From contig BTUU01000006.1 of NCBI GenBank assembly GCA_045863555.1, forward strand, positions 1 to 64,000: DNA of 64,000 nucleotides, read 5' to 3'. Shown here one piece after another: positions 54,497-63,018 of this stretch (position 1 is its first letter; each line of letters begins with the position of its first letter). Made by a program: the position numbers and the translations under genes. A model generated the notes under the pieces. It did no database searches. It was not told where the DNA came from and was given only the letters and a program-made list of their open reading frames with translations. Origin of the DNA: JACRLV01 sp045863555 (lineage in GTDB: Bacteria > Planctomycetota > Phycisphaerae > UBA1845 > Fen-1342).

Positions 54497-55711
54497 GTGC
54501 TGGAATTCCTTGGACCACTTCCGACCGGGGCGGCCGGTCTCACCTGGCTCGTGATCACATTTCTCGTCGGCGTTGCGTGGTTCAAGCGGCACCTGGACAT
54601 CAATCGCGGGCGGCAGGAGCCGGTCCTGCGCGCGGACGAGCCGGGGCCGGCGGACGCGGGGGAGCTTCGGTCGCTCACCATGCTCGTCGCGGGCAAAGAC
54701 GAAGAAGCGAATATCGAGCGTTGCGCGCGGGGGCTGATGGCGCAGCGCTATCCACGTCTCGAGATCATCCTCGTCGATGATCGCAGCGAAGATCGGACGC
54801 CGGAGATCATCGACGCGCTCGCCCGCGAGGACGCACGCGTAACGGCGGTGCACGTCAAAACGCTGCCGGCCGGCTGGTTCGGCAAGAACCATGCGATGCA
54901 CACGGGCGTCGGGCGGGCGAGCGGTGAGTGGCTGTGCTTTTCCGATGCCGACTGCACGTATGACTCGCCGGAGCTGCTGGCGGCGGCGATGCGGTTTGCG
55001 CTGCGCGAGCGGGTCGAGTTTCTTTCGGTGCTGCCCGTGCTGGAGGCGGCGAGCCTGTGGGAGCGGATCGTCCAGCCGGTGGCCGGGGCGATCATGGTCT
55101 TCTGGTTTCCGCCGCAGAAGGTGAACGACCCGCGGTCGTCAAGGGCGTACGCGAACGGGGCGTTCATGCTGATGTCGCGGGCGGCGTACGAGCGGCTGGG
55201 CGGGCATGAACCGGTGAAGGCGACGCTGAACGAGGACATGCACCTGGCGCGGCGGGCCAAGCAGCTCGGCGTGTCGCTGCGGGTGATCCGGTGTGACGGG
55301 CTGTACCGCGTGCGAATGTACACGGGTTTCCGGCAGATCTGGCGGGGATGGAGCCGGATTTTCTACGGGTGCTTCGGGACTTTTCCGCGGCTGCTCGTGA
55401 GCGTGTTGATGCTTGCGATCTTCAGCGTGGGGCCGTGGGTGACGCTGGCGGCTGGGCTGGCGACGGGGGCGCACTGGTTCGCGGCGGCGAGCCTGCTGAC
55501 GATCGTCGGCCAGCAGTCGGTGATCTGGCGTTTCTATGCATTGACGGGGAATGGGGCGGTCTGGGGATTGACGTATCCGGTGGGTGCGCTGATCTGCCTG
55601 GGCATGACACTGAACGCGATGACGCGGCTTTTCGGGACGACGACGAACTGGCGGGGCACGAATTATTCGGGTGGGGCCCAAACAGCTCCCGAACCTGGGC
55701 AGAATCCGTAA
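54497..55711 (+). CDS. Membrane GT2-family glycosyltransferase
   Basis: 404 residues from GTG 54497, with GAGGG 6 bases upstream. One N-terminal membrane helix (LTWLVITFLVGVAWF), a GT-A domain (MLVAGKDEEANIERC, IILVDDRSEDRTPEII, CFSDADCTY with the DxD metal site, LNEDMHLARRAKQLG), a QxxRW-like RQIWRGWSRIF, and three C-terminal helices. It resembles the HpnB/CrtQ-type lipid glycosyltransferases. Acceptor unknown. Divergent from the zinc-ribbon run. Confidence 0.88.
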   Translation: MLEFLGPLPTGAAGLTWLVITFLVGVAWFKRHLDINRGRQEPVLRADEPGPADAGELRSLTMLVAGKDEEANIERCARGLMAQRYPRLEIILVDDRSEDRTPEIIDALAREDARVTAVHVKTLPAGWFGKNHAMHTGVGRASGEWLCFSDADCTYDSPELLAAAMRFALRERVEFLSVLPVLEAASLWERIVQPVAGAIMVFWFPPQKVNDPRSSRAYANGAFMLMSRAAYERLGGHEPVKATLNEDMHLARRAKQLGVSLRVIRCDGLYRVRMYTGFRQIWRGWSRIFYGCFGTFPRLLVSVLMLAIFSVGPWVTLAAGLATGAHWFAAASLLTIVGQQSVIWRFYALTGNGAVWGLTYPVGALICLGMTLNAMTRLFGTTTNWRGTNYSGGAQTAPEPGQNP

Positions 55712-55777
55712 GTCCTTTCCCTGCCGCAGTTTTCGATACGTGAACAGCATTCTATTGCCGGTTTTCCCGAGGGTGCT

Positions 55778-55789
55778 ACAACCTGTTGT
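55778..55789. promoter_or_regulatory. Inverted repeat upstream of the lexA-region promoter
   Basis: ACAAC-CT-GTTGT, 24 bases before a -35 element. A possible operator; it does not match a LexA box I know. Confidence 0.25.
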
Positions 55790-55812
55790 GGCCGATTCGC
55801 ACGAAAAAGGTA

Positions 55813-55840
55813 TTGACAGCCGCCGTTGTTAGGGTATTAT
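55813..55840 (+). promoter_or_regulatory. Strong sigma-70-type promoter
   Basis: Perfect TTGACA at 55813-55818, 16-base spacer, TATTAT at 55835-55840, about 54 bases before the start of the gene upstream of lexA. Confidence 0.65.
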
Positions 55841-55893
55841 TCGTATATCAGGGTGGTTGACGTGCTTCATCCGTGTTCGCAAAGGAGTGCGAG

Positions 55894-56436
55894 ATGATCG
55901 CGGATCGGAAACTCAACGGTCGGGCGCTGTGCATCACGGGACCGGGGGGAGATTTTCAGCGGGAAGTGTACGACGCGGGTCCGGGTGTCCTTGATTTGGC
56001 TACGGCTCCCGTGGACGAGGGGACGATCCTCGGGCTGGCGCGGCGTCTGGGGGAATTGCGTGCGGCCCGGCGTGTGCGCGGGGACGCGGAATTTGACGCG
56101 GCGGTCGTGAGGGAGGAGTCGAAGGTCGCTCGGGCGGCCGGCCGACCGCTCCCGCCCGTCGTATTTGGCACTTTGAGCGCCTACCTGGCCGAGGAGTGGT
56201 CGGATGCCACGACCGAGAGCATCGAAAATCCGTCCGGCGTCGCTGACACCCAAGCAGTTGCGGCTGCTGACGTACATCCGGGACTATACGAACGCGCGCG
56301 GGTACGCGCCGACCATGCAGGAACTCGCCGACGAGTTCGAAATCAGCAAGGTCACCGTGTTCGAGCACATCTCGTCGCTCCAGGAGAAGGGTTACCTCAA
56401 GCGTTCGCGGCACAAGGCACGCTCTTTGCAACTTAA
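55894..56436 (+). CDS. Unknown protein overlapping lexA
   Basis: 180 residues from ATG 55894, which has a strong AAAGGAG site 6 bases upstream and a good promoter before it. The first 105 residues lie outside lexA and look like a normal soluble protein (ALCITGPGG, ILGLARRLGELRAARRVRG, AAVVREESKVARAAG). The last 75 or so are read in another frame over the first 233 bases of lexA. I recognise no family. Either the overlap is real, or the gene has lost its original end by frameshift. Confidence 0.55.
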   Translation: MIADRKLNGRALCITGPGGDFQREVYDAGPGVLDLATAPVDEGTILGLARRLGELRAARRVRGDAEFDAAVVREESKVARAAGRPLPPVVFGTLSAYLAEEWSDATTESIENPSGVADTQAVAAADVHPGLYERARVRADHAGTRRRVRNQQGHRVRAHLVAPGEGLPQAFAAQGTLFAT

Positions 56437-56836
56437 CGCGAGCTACGAATTCCCCGACGAACGGCCGACGAAGCTGCCGCTCGTGGGGCGAATCGCGGCG
56501 GGCCGGCCGATCGAGGCGATCGAGGATCGCGAGATTCTGGACCTGGAGACGATGTTCGTCTCGCGGTACCCGACGTTTGTCCTGCGGGTGCGCGGCGACA
56601 GCATGATCGAAGACAATATCTGCGACGGCGACTTCGTCATCTGCGAACGGCGCGAGACCGCGCGCGACGGCGAGGTCGTGGTTGCGCTGGTTGATGGCGA
56701 GGAAGCGACGCTGAAGCGGCTCTATCGTACGCCGGGGGGCATCAAGCTCCAGCCGGCGAATCCGGCGTACGAGCCGATCATCTCGAAGAACGTGCAGGTC
56801 CAGGGCGTGGTGGTCGGACTGCTGCGGCAGTTCTGA
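56204..56836 (+). CDS. lexA: SOS repressor LexA
   Basis: 210 residues, the usual LexA length, with a GAGGAG site. N-terminal winged helix (LTPKQLRLLTYIRDYTNARGYAPTMQELADEFEISKVTVFEHI), the Ala99-Gly100 self-cleavage site (GRIAAGRPIEA), Ser133 in GDSMIEDNI and Lys171 in EEATLKRLY forming the catalytic dyad. RecA filaments trigger self-cleavage and open the DNA-damage regulon. Helix 3 reads ISKVTVFEHISSLQEKGY, unlike the E. coli one, so the operator probably differs. Confidence 0.95.
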   Translation: MPRPRASKIRPASLTPKQLRLLTYIRDYTNARGYAPTMQELADEFEISKVTVFEHISSLQEKGYLKRSRHKARSLQLNASYEFPDERPTKLPLVGRIAAGRPIEAIEDREILDLETMFVSRYPTFVLRVRGDSMIEDNICDGDFVICERRETARDGEVVVALVDGEEATLKRLYRTPGGIKLQPANPAYEPIISKNVQVQGVVVGLLRQF

Positions 56837-56886
56837 AAGCCAGGGGATTCCGGATCGCAGTCATCAGCCGTTCCTCGTTTGGGTCT

Positions 56887-57735
56887 CTATCCGGGCGACT
56901 GCGTGTCGACTGCCACAGGGGACGCGGTGATCCGTGGATCGCCTGCCAGCGCCGACCGCGCCGCGACCGCCGCGTAAATCCGCTTGGCCCCGGCCTTGCG
57001 GAGGATCTTCGACAACTCGTGCAGCGTCGCCCCGCTGACGACAATGTTGTCGATAATACAGATCGTCTTCCCCTCGACGCCGGGCCGGCGCGTCGTCTCG
57101 AAGCAGTCCTTTACGTTTTCAAACCGCTCGTTTTTGGTTTGGTAGTACGTCTGGCTTGGCGAGTACTGCTTCCGCCATACGGCCGCGCTGCGCACGGCGA
57201 GGCGCCGGCCCAGCCTGCGGGAAAGATCGCCCGCAACGGCCTGCGCGAGAACCTGTGCGTGATCGCACGGGCGCTGCCAGCGCCGCCTGCGGTGCATCGG
57301 CACGGGAACGAGCATCTCCAGTTCACTCGCCCACGGCCGCGTGGCGATGGCCGCTGCCAGCCGCGTACCGAGCAGCCGGGCGTCCGCTTCGTCGCCGACA
57401 TGCTTGAGGCGGATGATGCTGGCGCGCAGAAGTCCGGTGTATTCGCCGATCCGGACGAGTTCCCGCGTGTTCCACGTCGCTTCCGACCGGCAGCCGCGAC
57501 AGCGTCCATCGATGACGGACATGCGGTGGACGCTTCGGCCGCATTTGGGACAGAAGTAGACTGCGGCGGCGGCCGCGAGGCTGGCTGTGCAGTCGTCGCA
57601 GAGGTCGCCCCGCTCTCCCTCGATGCCCTCGTTGCAGCCGATGCAGCAGCGGGGAAAGACCGCGTCGAAAAGGCCGTAGAGGCCGCCACGAAGTACCGTG
57701 AGCACGGTTTTTGAGCTGCCGGCCGCGTGCCGCAT
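56887..57735 (-). CDS. comF: ComF-family phosphoribosyltransferase-like protein
   Basis: 282 residues. A double zinc ribbon (CCIGCNEGIEGERGDLCDDC, then CPKCGRSVHRMSVIDGRCRGC) and a C-terminal PRTase domain (LVPVPMHRRRRWQRPCDHAQVLA, QTKNERFENVKDCF, and the PRPP loop ICIIDNIVVSGATLHELSKIL). This is the ComF/GntX layout. ComF proteins are needed for DNA uptake in some bacteria. It starts 28 bases after xseB on the same strand. Confidence 0.9.
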   Translation of the reverse strand: MRHAAGSSKTVLTVLRGGLYGLFDAVFPRCCIGCNEGIEGERGDLCDDCTASLAAAAAVYFCPKCGRSVHRMSVIDGRCRGCRSEATWNTRELVRIGEYTGLLRASIIRLKHVGDEADARLLGTRLAAAIATRPWASELEMLVPVPMHRRRRWQRPCDHAQVLAQAVAGDLSRRLGRRLAVRSAAVWRKQYSPSQTYYQTKNERFENVKDCFETTRRPGVEGKTICIIDNIVVSGATLHELSKILRKAGAKRIYAAVAARSALAGDPRITASPVAVDTQSPG

Positions 57736-57763
57736 GAGCTGCTCGCCTGAGTAACGCGGAAAT

Positions 57764-58048
57764 TCAGTTGCTGTCGGGTTCGTCGCCGCCGGATTCTTCG
57801 CTCTCGGCGTCGGCGGCGTCCTCGTGAGGGGATTCGGTCATGCCGCCGGCGGCGTCGAGCTGGATTTTCTTGATGCGCTGCTCGGCCTGGTCGAGGATGC
57901 GCTGACAATGAGCCTGGAGCGCCATGGCCTCTTCGTATTTCGCGATGGATTCCTCCACGCCGATCTGCCCCGATTCGATCTGCTCGACGAGGGATTCGAG
58001 CTTCTGCATCGCGTCTTCAAAGCGGATGTTGCGGGGGATCTTCGCCAT
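57764..58048 (-). CDS. xseB: Exodeoxyribonuclease VII small subunit
   Basis: 94 residues from ATG 58048. The XseB pattern is plain: FEDAMQKLESLVEQIESGQIGVEESIAKYEEAMALQAHCQRILDQAEQRI, a helical hairpin that binds the large subunit XseA. An acidic tail (ADAESEESGGDEPDS) follows. It degrades single-stranded DNA with XseA, which is not in the window. Co-transcribed with comF. Confidence 0.93.
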   Translation of the reverse strand: MAKIPRNIRFEDAMQKLESLVEQIESGQIGVEESIAKYEEAMALQAHCQRILDQAEQRIKKIQLDAAGGMTESPHEDAADAESEESGGDEPDSN

Positions 58049-58262
58049 CGCCGGGCCTCGCTGATCGGTCCAATCATCGAGAATCATAGCGGACGGCGGC
58101 CGGAAGGGATGGGATGCAGATTGAAGAATGCAGCCTGCAGAACGGTATCAGGATGCGGACGCCGCGCCCCATTCCGGGCGGCAGACGGTTAGAATCCGAA
58201 AAATACAGCCACGGCGCGCCCCGCCGTCAAGAAGACCGCGGCGGGCGGCAGGAGATGCGGAC

Positions 58263-59477
58263 ATGATCCAGTATCACACGCTCGGCAAGATCGCCAGGAA
58301 GCCACATACGACGCTCCACGTCGACGGGAAGCTCGTCATGGAGCAGATGATCACGCGGGAGGGGTTCAACGGGCCGTTCTCGATCCTCTACTACCGGATT
58401 CCTCCGACGGATGAATTCGAGGTCGAGGCGGTGAAGCTGCCGCACTTCTGCCCGGTTGAGCTGGTCGATCACCAGCCGCTCCACCGGAGGCACGTGAAGT
58501 CGCAGGATATGAAGCCGGCGGGCGATTTTCTGACGGGCCGGCGCACGCTCATGGTCAACAAGACACTCCAGATGGGCGTCATCAAGCCCTGCGAGCCCGC
58601 GACACACTTCTTTTCGAACGGAGACGGGGACGAGTGCTATTTCGTGCATGAGGGGAGCGGTCGGCTGGAGTCGATCTACGGCATTCTGCCGTTCCGCAAG
58701 CATGATTATCTGCTGATCCCCAAGAGCACGCCCTACCGCATCCATCTCGACGGCCACAAGGGAACGCTGGTCGTGTTCGAAGGCAAGCCCTGGATCGGCG
58801 TTCCGAAACAGTATCGCAATGCGTGCGGGCAGATCACGGATTATGCCCCCTTCTCGCATCGCGATTTTCGGGGGCCGACGGAGCTTCTGCACTTTGATGC
58901 GGCGGCACACGGTGCGCTGCCGTTCAAGCTGTTCGTGAAGGCGGGCGACGAGCTCAGCATCCACAAGTACAAGCACTTTCCGCTCGACGTCGTGGGGTGG
59001 GACGGGTACGTCTACCCGGTCGCGTTCAGCATTCATGACTACCAGCCGAAGACGGCTTCGGTGCATCTGCCGCCGACGATCCACACGACGTTCGCCGGAG
59101 ATGATTTCGTGATCTGCTCGTTCGTCCCGCGAAAGGTCGACTACTACGACCGCGACGGCGTGAAGGCGATCCCGTGCCCGTACGCGCACGCGAGCGTGGA
59201 TATGGACGAGATTCTCTATTACGTCGAGGGGAATTTCACCAGCCGGCGCGGGATCGCACCGGAGTCGATCAGCCTGCATCCGCTGGGCGTGACGCACGGC
59301 CCGCACCCGGGCACGTATGAACGGTCGGTGGGTCATGAGCGGACGAGCGAACTCGCCGTGATGTGCGACGCGTACACGCCGTTCCGGCTGACGAAGTTCG
59401 CGGCGGGGATCGAGGACCGCGACTATCACCTGAGCTGGGTCACGCGCGAAGGCGACTCGGAGTGGACGAGCAAGTAG
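58263..59477 (+). CDS. hmgA: Homogentisate 1,2-dioxygenase-type protein
   Basis: 404 residues from an ATG with AGGAG upstream. Homogentisate dioxygenase-like double cupin: GDGDECYFVHEGSGRLESIYG in the first cupin, and in the second VCSF-type strand (VICSFVPRKVDYYD), MDEILYYVEGNF and SISLHPLGVTHGPHPGTYERSVG, holding the His/Glu/His iron ligands. The enzyme opens the ring of homogentisate in tyrosine breakdown. The protein is shorter than proteobacterial HmgA, and no fumarylacetoacetase is nearby. Confidence 0.82.
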   Translation: MIQYHTLGKIARKPHTTLHVDGKLVMEQMITREGFNGPFSILYYRIPPTDEFEVEAVKLPHFCPVELVDHQPLHRRHVKSQDMKPAGDFLTGRRTLMVNKTLQMGVIKPCEPATHFFSNGDGDECYFVHEGSGRLESIYGILPFRKHDYLLIPKSTPYRIHLDGHKGTLVVFEGKPWIGVPKQYRNACGQITDYAPFSHRDFRGPTELLHFDAAAHGALPFKLFVKAGDELSIHKYKHFPLDVVGWDGYVYPVAFSIHDYQPKTASVHLPPTIHTTFAGDDFVICSFVPRKVDYYDRDGVKAIPCPYAHASVDMDEILYYVEGNFTSRRGIAPESISLHPLGVTHGPHPGTYERSVGHERTSELAVMCDAYTPFRLTKFAAGIEDRDYHLSWVTREGDSEWTSK

Positions 59478-59620
59478 CCAGATGGCCCCCGAAGTGACGT
59501 GAATAGCCGCCCAATCGTCGGCGCTTCTACCTCGAGTGATCGCCGGGCGCCCGCGCGAGTTCTTCGTCGACGCTGATGCGGTACACTTCGCCGACGCCGA
59601 GACGGCCCGGGAGGCGACGC

Positions 59621-61198
59621 GTGAATCCGTTCGTTTGGCTGAGCATCCAGATCGGCGGCGGTTACAAGTCGATCGCCTACATCTGCGCCGGGTTCCTCGC
59701 ACTTGTCTTCGGCGTCTACTGGGTCGTCACCTCGGCCGAGGCGGCGGCCAGCCCAACACCTGCGCCCGGCGCGGCGCCCAGGGTCGTGACCGGTCCGCCG
59801 CTGGCGCTGATCTGGCTGCTGATCCTGTCGATTGCGCAGGGCGTGTTCCTCCTGCTGATGGCCCCGGGGGCGATCCGCAAGGCGGTGATGCGCGATTTTC
59901 AATCCGGAATGATCGAATCGCACCGGATTTCGCCGCTGGGCAACTGGCGGATGACGCTCGGCTACATGACCGGGCCGCCCGTGACGGCCTTCTGCCTGTA
60001 CGTGACGGCCGTGCTCTGCGGCATGTGGTTCGTCGCGCAGGCCGGCGGCGGACTCGGACCTGCGGGCGTCGGGGCACTCACGCCGGCCAATCTGAAGTTC
60101 CTATTCGGCGGATGGCTGGGCGCGCAACTTCTGTTCGTGATCCTGAGCTTCATGCTGGCGGCGGCCACGCTGCTGACGAGCCTGGGGACATCGGGCAAGC
60201 ACAATCTGATCGGCACGGTCGTCCTCCTGGTCGCGCTGGCGAGTTGGGCGATCCTGCCGCTGGTTCCGGGTATCGCACTGCTGCTGGGCGTGATGAGCGC
60301 GATGCAGGTCATCGGCCTCTTTTCGACGACTCCGTCGCTGGACGCCGTGGTACCCGCGACGGCCGCGGGGCTCAATGTGGCGTTCGGTCTGCTGTTCCTG
60401 TGGGCGGCAAGCGAACGCCTTCGCCGGCCGGACCAGCCCCTGCTCTCGCCGCTGCAATCGCTCTGCTTCAGTCTCGCGGTCGCGACGACGCTGGCGCTCG
60501 GGCTCTCCTTCGCGGACAGGATGGGCGACCGGTTCTTCGAGGACGCGGATTTTCGCATCGAGGTCAGGATCATCGCATCGTGCGTGGTGCTGATGCTCGT
60601 GGGACTTGTATTGTGCAGCGCCTGTGCAACCGAGGCGGTGCGGCTCGACCGCGCGGCAGCGCTCGGACAGAGCGCGGGCGTGCGGCGCCGCTGGCTGGCC
60701 GCCGGACCGCTGGCCCAGACGGCGATCCTGCTCGGGTTGCTGGTCGCCTCGGTCCTGGCGATCGGCGAAACCACGGCGAGCGCCGGGTTGCAGGCGGATT
60801 ATCTGTCGACGGGTCGAGGCGTTCGAGCGCTGAGCATCGTCGCGGTTTCGAGTTTCAGCGCGTTCTATTTCTGCTACGCGTGGTACTACTGGCTGCTCGC
60901 GGCCGGACGGAAGGGCTGGGTGGCGACTCTGCTGATCGTCGCGATCTTCGCGATTCCCGTCGGGGCGGATGCGTTCATCTCGGCCGCGGCGGACGAGGCG
61001 CGGGTGGAATGGGCCGGCCGGGACTATCTCTCATCGCTATCGCCGGTCGGCACGCTGATCCTCGAAAGCCGGAATCAGGATCGGCCGGCGCTCGCCGGCA
61101 TCGCGGTGCAGGTGGCGCTGACGCTCGTCGTGCTTCTCTTGATGCAACGGAGCCGCGAGCGCGTCGCGATCCCGGTCGCGCGGGTCGGCGTCGGGTAG
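59621..61198 (+). CDS. ABC-2-type permease-like membrane protein
   Basis: 525 residues from GTG 59621, with GGGAGG 6 bases upstream. About twelve membrane helices over the whole length, for example IAYICAGFLALVFGVYWVV, LALIWLLILSIAQGVFLLLMA and ALTLVVLLLMQRS. The cytoplasmic loop AIRKAVMRDFQSGMIESHRISPLGNWRMTLGYM resembles ABC-2 permeases. No ATP-binding subunit is adjacent. Substrate unknown. Confidence 0.7.
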   Translation: MNPFVWLSIQIGGGYKSIAYICAGFLALVFGVYWVVTSAEAAASPTPAPGAAPRVVTGPPLALIWLLILSIAQGVFLLLMAPGAIRKAVMRDFQSGMIESHRISPLGNWRMTLGYMTGPPVTAFCLYVTAVLCGMWFVAQAGGGLGPAGVGALTPANLKFLFGGWLGAQLLFVILSFMLAAATLLTSLGTSGKHNLIGTVVLLVALASWAILPLVPGIALLLGVMSAMQVIGLFSTTPSLDAVVPATAAGLNVAFGLLFLWAASERLRRPDQPLLSPLQSLCFSLAVATTLALGLSFADRMGDRFFEDADFRIEVRIIASCVVLMLVGLVLCSACATEAVRLDRAAALGQSAGVRRRWLAAGPLAQTAILLGLLVASVLAIGETTASAGLQADYLSTGRGVRALSIVAVSSFSAFYFCYAWYYWLLAAGRKGWVATLLIVAIFAIPVGADAFISAAADEARVEWAGRDYLSSLSPVGTLILESRNQDRPALAGIAVQVALTLVVLLLMQRSRERVAIPVARVGVG

Positions 61199-61202
61199 GC
61201 CC

Positions 61203-62711
61203 CTACCGACCGAAATTTGCGAGCAGCCGCGCCAGATCGGCAAGCCCGATGCAGCCGTCGTCATCGATGTCAGCGGCGGGCGTGAACGCGGGGTCGCCCA
61301 GGCAGGTGCCGTACGCCGAAAGCAGCACCGCAAGATCGCCAATGTCCACGTCGCCGTCGCCGTCGAGATCGCCGGGCAGGGTTTCGCATTCGTCAGGGAC
61401 ACCGTTGCCGTCGGCGTCCGACGACGAGCCGGCCGCGATGTCACAGCCATCGGCCCGACCATTCGTGTTGCAGTCGACGGGTCCATCCGCCGGGAGGATC
61501 TTGAACACCTGGCTGTCGACGAGATCGCAGATGTAAATCTCGCCAAATGCGTCGCGGCCGAAGCCGGCGATGCGGTCGAGCGTCGCCCCGGCCGGTGTCA
61601 ACTCGACGGTGCGATCAACCACATCTGTCAGTGTCGTCCCGTCGAAGCGCATCGAGAAAATCCAGCGGCCGCAGAAATCGCCGACGAAGTACGCGCCCTG
61701 GAGCCAGGGAATCGCGCATCCGCGGTAGACCTCGCCGCCCATGACGGCACAACCCGTGCGGTTCAGCGGCGGAACCACGGTGGAATGGCCATAGACGACG
61801 AAGGGCGGCTCGCTGGGGGGCGGATTCAGGCAGGGGCCGGACATCTCATTTCGCACGAGCCCCTCCCAGCAGGGCCAGCCGTAGTTGCGGCCGGGCGTCG
61901 CGGGCGGCTCGTAGTTGACCTCCTCCCAGGTCAGCAGGCCGACATCGGCGATGTAGAGTGCGCCGGTCTGCGAGTCGAAGCAGCACCGGTAGGGATTGCG
62001 GAGGCCGCGCGCCCAGATCGAAGGCCAGTCGGTCATGCCGACCCAGGGGTTCGCGGGCGGGACGGCGAAGTTGCGGTCGGGATCGTCGGGGAAATCGTCG
62101 CCGTCGACGTCGATGCGGTGCATCTTGCCCCATGGGTTGTCCAGGAGCTGCGCATTCAGCGTGAGATTGCCGTCGCCGACCGAGACGTAGAGGTAGCCGT
62201 CGGGGCCGAAGTCGATCCACCCCCCATTGTGGATACCGGGGTCGCGGACGAGCCGCAGCACGAGGTGGCGGGTGGCGGGATCGAGCCGGTCGGGGTCAGT
62301 CGCCGAACGCGTGTAGCGAACGACGAGGATGTTGCCGGTGCCGGCCTCGGTGTAGTCGAAGTAGACATAGCCGTTGGCGTCGTAGTCCGGATGGAACGCC
62401 ATACCGTACATGCCCTGCTCGACGCCCGTGCTTACATCGGTAAACGTGATGAAGGGATCGGGGTCGAGCGCGTTCGCGGGAAGGTGCAGGATAGAGATGA
62501 CGCCGGTTCGGCCGACGATGAACGCGCGGGAGTAGTCGCCGGGAGCGTGGGTGACATACAGCGGCGAAGGCGCGGTCGCGACGAGTTCGCAGCGAAGCGA
62601 CTGCGCCGACGCGGGCCCTGCGGGAAGCCCGGCAGTGATTCCGATGGCACACGAAACGATGAGCCTGTTCAATTCGGCGCACGACGCGGTGTTTTGGACT
62701 TGTGCGGCCAT
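61203..62711 (-). CDS. Sorbosone/glucose dehydrogenase-like protein with dockerin-like end
   Basis: 502 residues with a signal peptide (ending near GPASA). A PQQ-type six-bladed propeller of the glucose/sorbosone dehydrogenase family: QGMYGMAFHPDYDANGYVYFDYT, GPDGYLYVSVGDGN, SIWARGLRNPYRCCFD, LYIADVG, NYGWPCWEG. Then a Ca-binding stretch (DCNTNGRADGCDIAAG, SDADGNGVPDECE), and two EF-hand-like dockerin repeats (GDLDGDGDVDIGDLAVLLSAYG, ADIDDDGCIGLADLARLLANFG). G-run ribosome site before the ATG. Exported sugar oxidation is inferred. Confidence 0.87.
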   Translation of the reverse strand: MAAQVQNTASCAELNRLIVSCAIGITAGLPAGPASAQSLRCELVATAPSPLYVTHAPGDYSRAFIVGRTGVISILHLPANALDPDPFITFTDVSTGVEQGMYGMAFHPDYDANGYVYFDYTEAGTGNILVVRYTRSATDPDRLDPATRHLVLRLVRDPGIHNGGWIDFGPDGYLYVSVGDGNLTLNAQLLDNPWGKMHRIDVDGDDFPDDPDRNFAVPPANPWVGMTDWPSIWARGLRNPYRCCFDSQTGALYIADVGLLTWEEVNYEPPATPGRNYGWPCWEGLVRNEMSGPCLNPPPSEPPFVVYGHSTVVPPLNRTGCAVMGGEVYRGCAIPWLQGAYFVGDFCGRWIFSMRFDGTTLTDVVDRTVELTPAGATLDRIAGFGRDAFGEIYICDLVDSQVFKILPADGPVDCNTNGRADGCDIAAGSSSDADGNGVPDECETLPGDLDGDGDVDIGDLAVLLSAYGTCLGDPAFTPAADIDDDGCIGLADLARLLANFGR

Positions 62712-63018
62712 GCTTCCCCCCTGATTTCCTGGTCCGGCTCATTTTAGCTGCCAGCACCCGCCAATCGCTCGCCGCTGTGGCGTTTTTTTCGCCGGGAAGA
62801 CGCGGAATGCGTCATGGCGATTCTTATGGGGCCCGGCCGCAGAATTCGTAACGCTTGCCTGCCCTGCCCCTGTCCGCGATAACTTGCGCGCCGGGTCCAT
62901 TGCGGTCTGGTCCCGGCGTCGGCCGTTCCACGCCCAGCCCGTCGCGCGCATTCTGCACAGGCGCCCGGAGCTGTTGGCCGGGCCATTTCCACGGCCGCCG
63001 GGATGAGGTATCCGCGTC
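62712..63018. other. Divergent intergenic region
   Basis: 307 bases between the sorbosone dehydrogenase-like gene and the symporter. A small inverted repeat GACGC-GGAAT-GCGTC sits at 62799-62813. No clear promoter and no credible gene. Confidence 0.45.

Noticed and set aside
58227..59702. A 491-codon minus-strand frame opposite hmgA
   Set aside because: Antisense to a recognised dioxygenase and extremely Arg-rich.
59536..61536. A 666-codon plus-strand frame overlapping the ABC-2-like gene
   Set aside because: The overlapping frame starting at GTG 59621 has membrane helices and a ribosome site; this one is Gly/Arg/Ala-rich noise.
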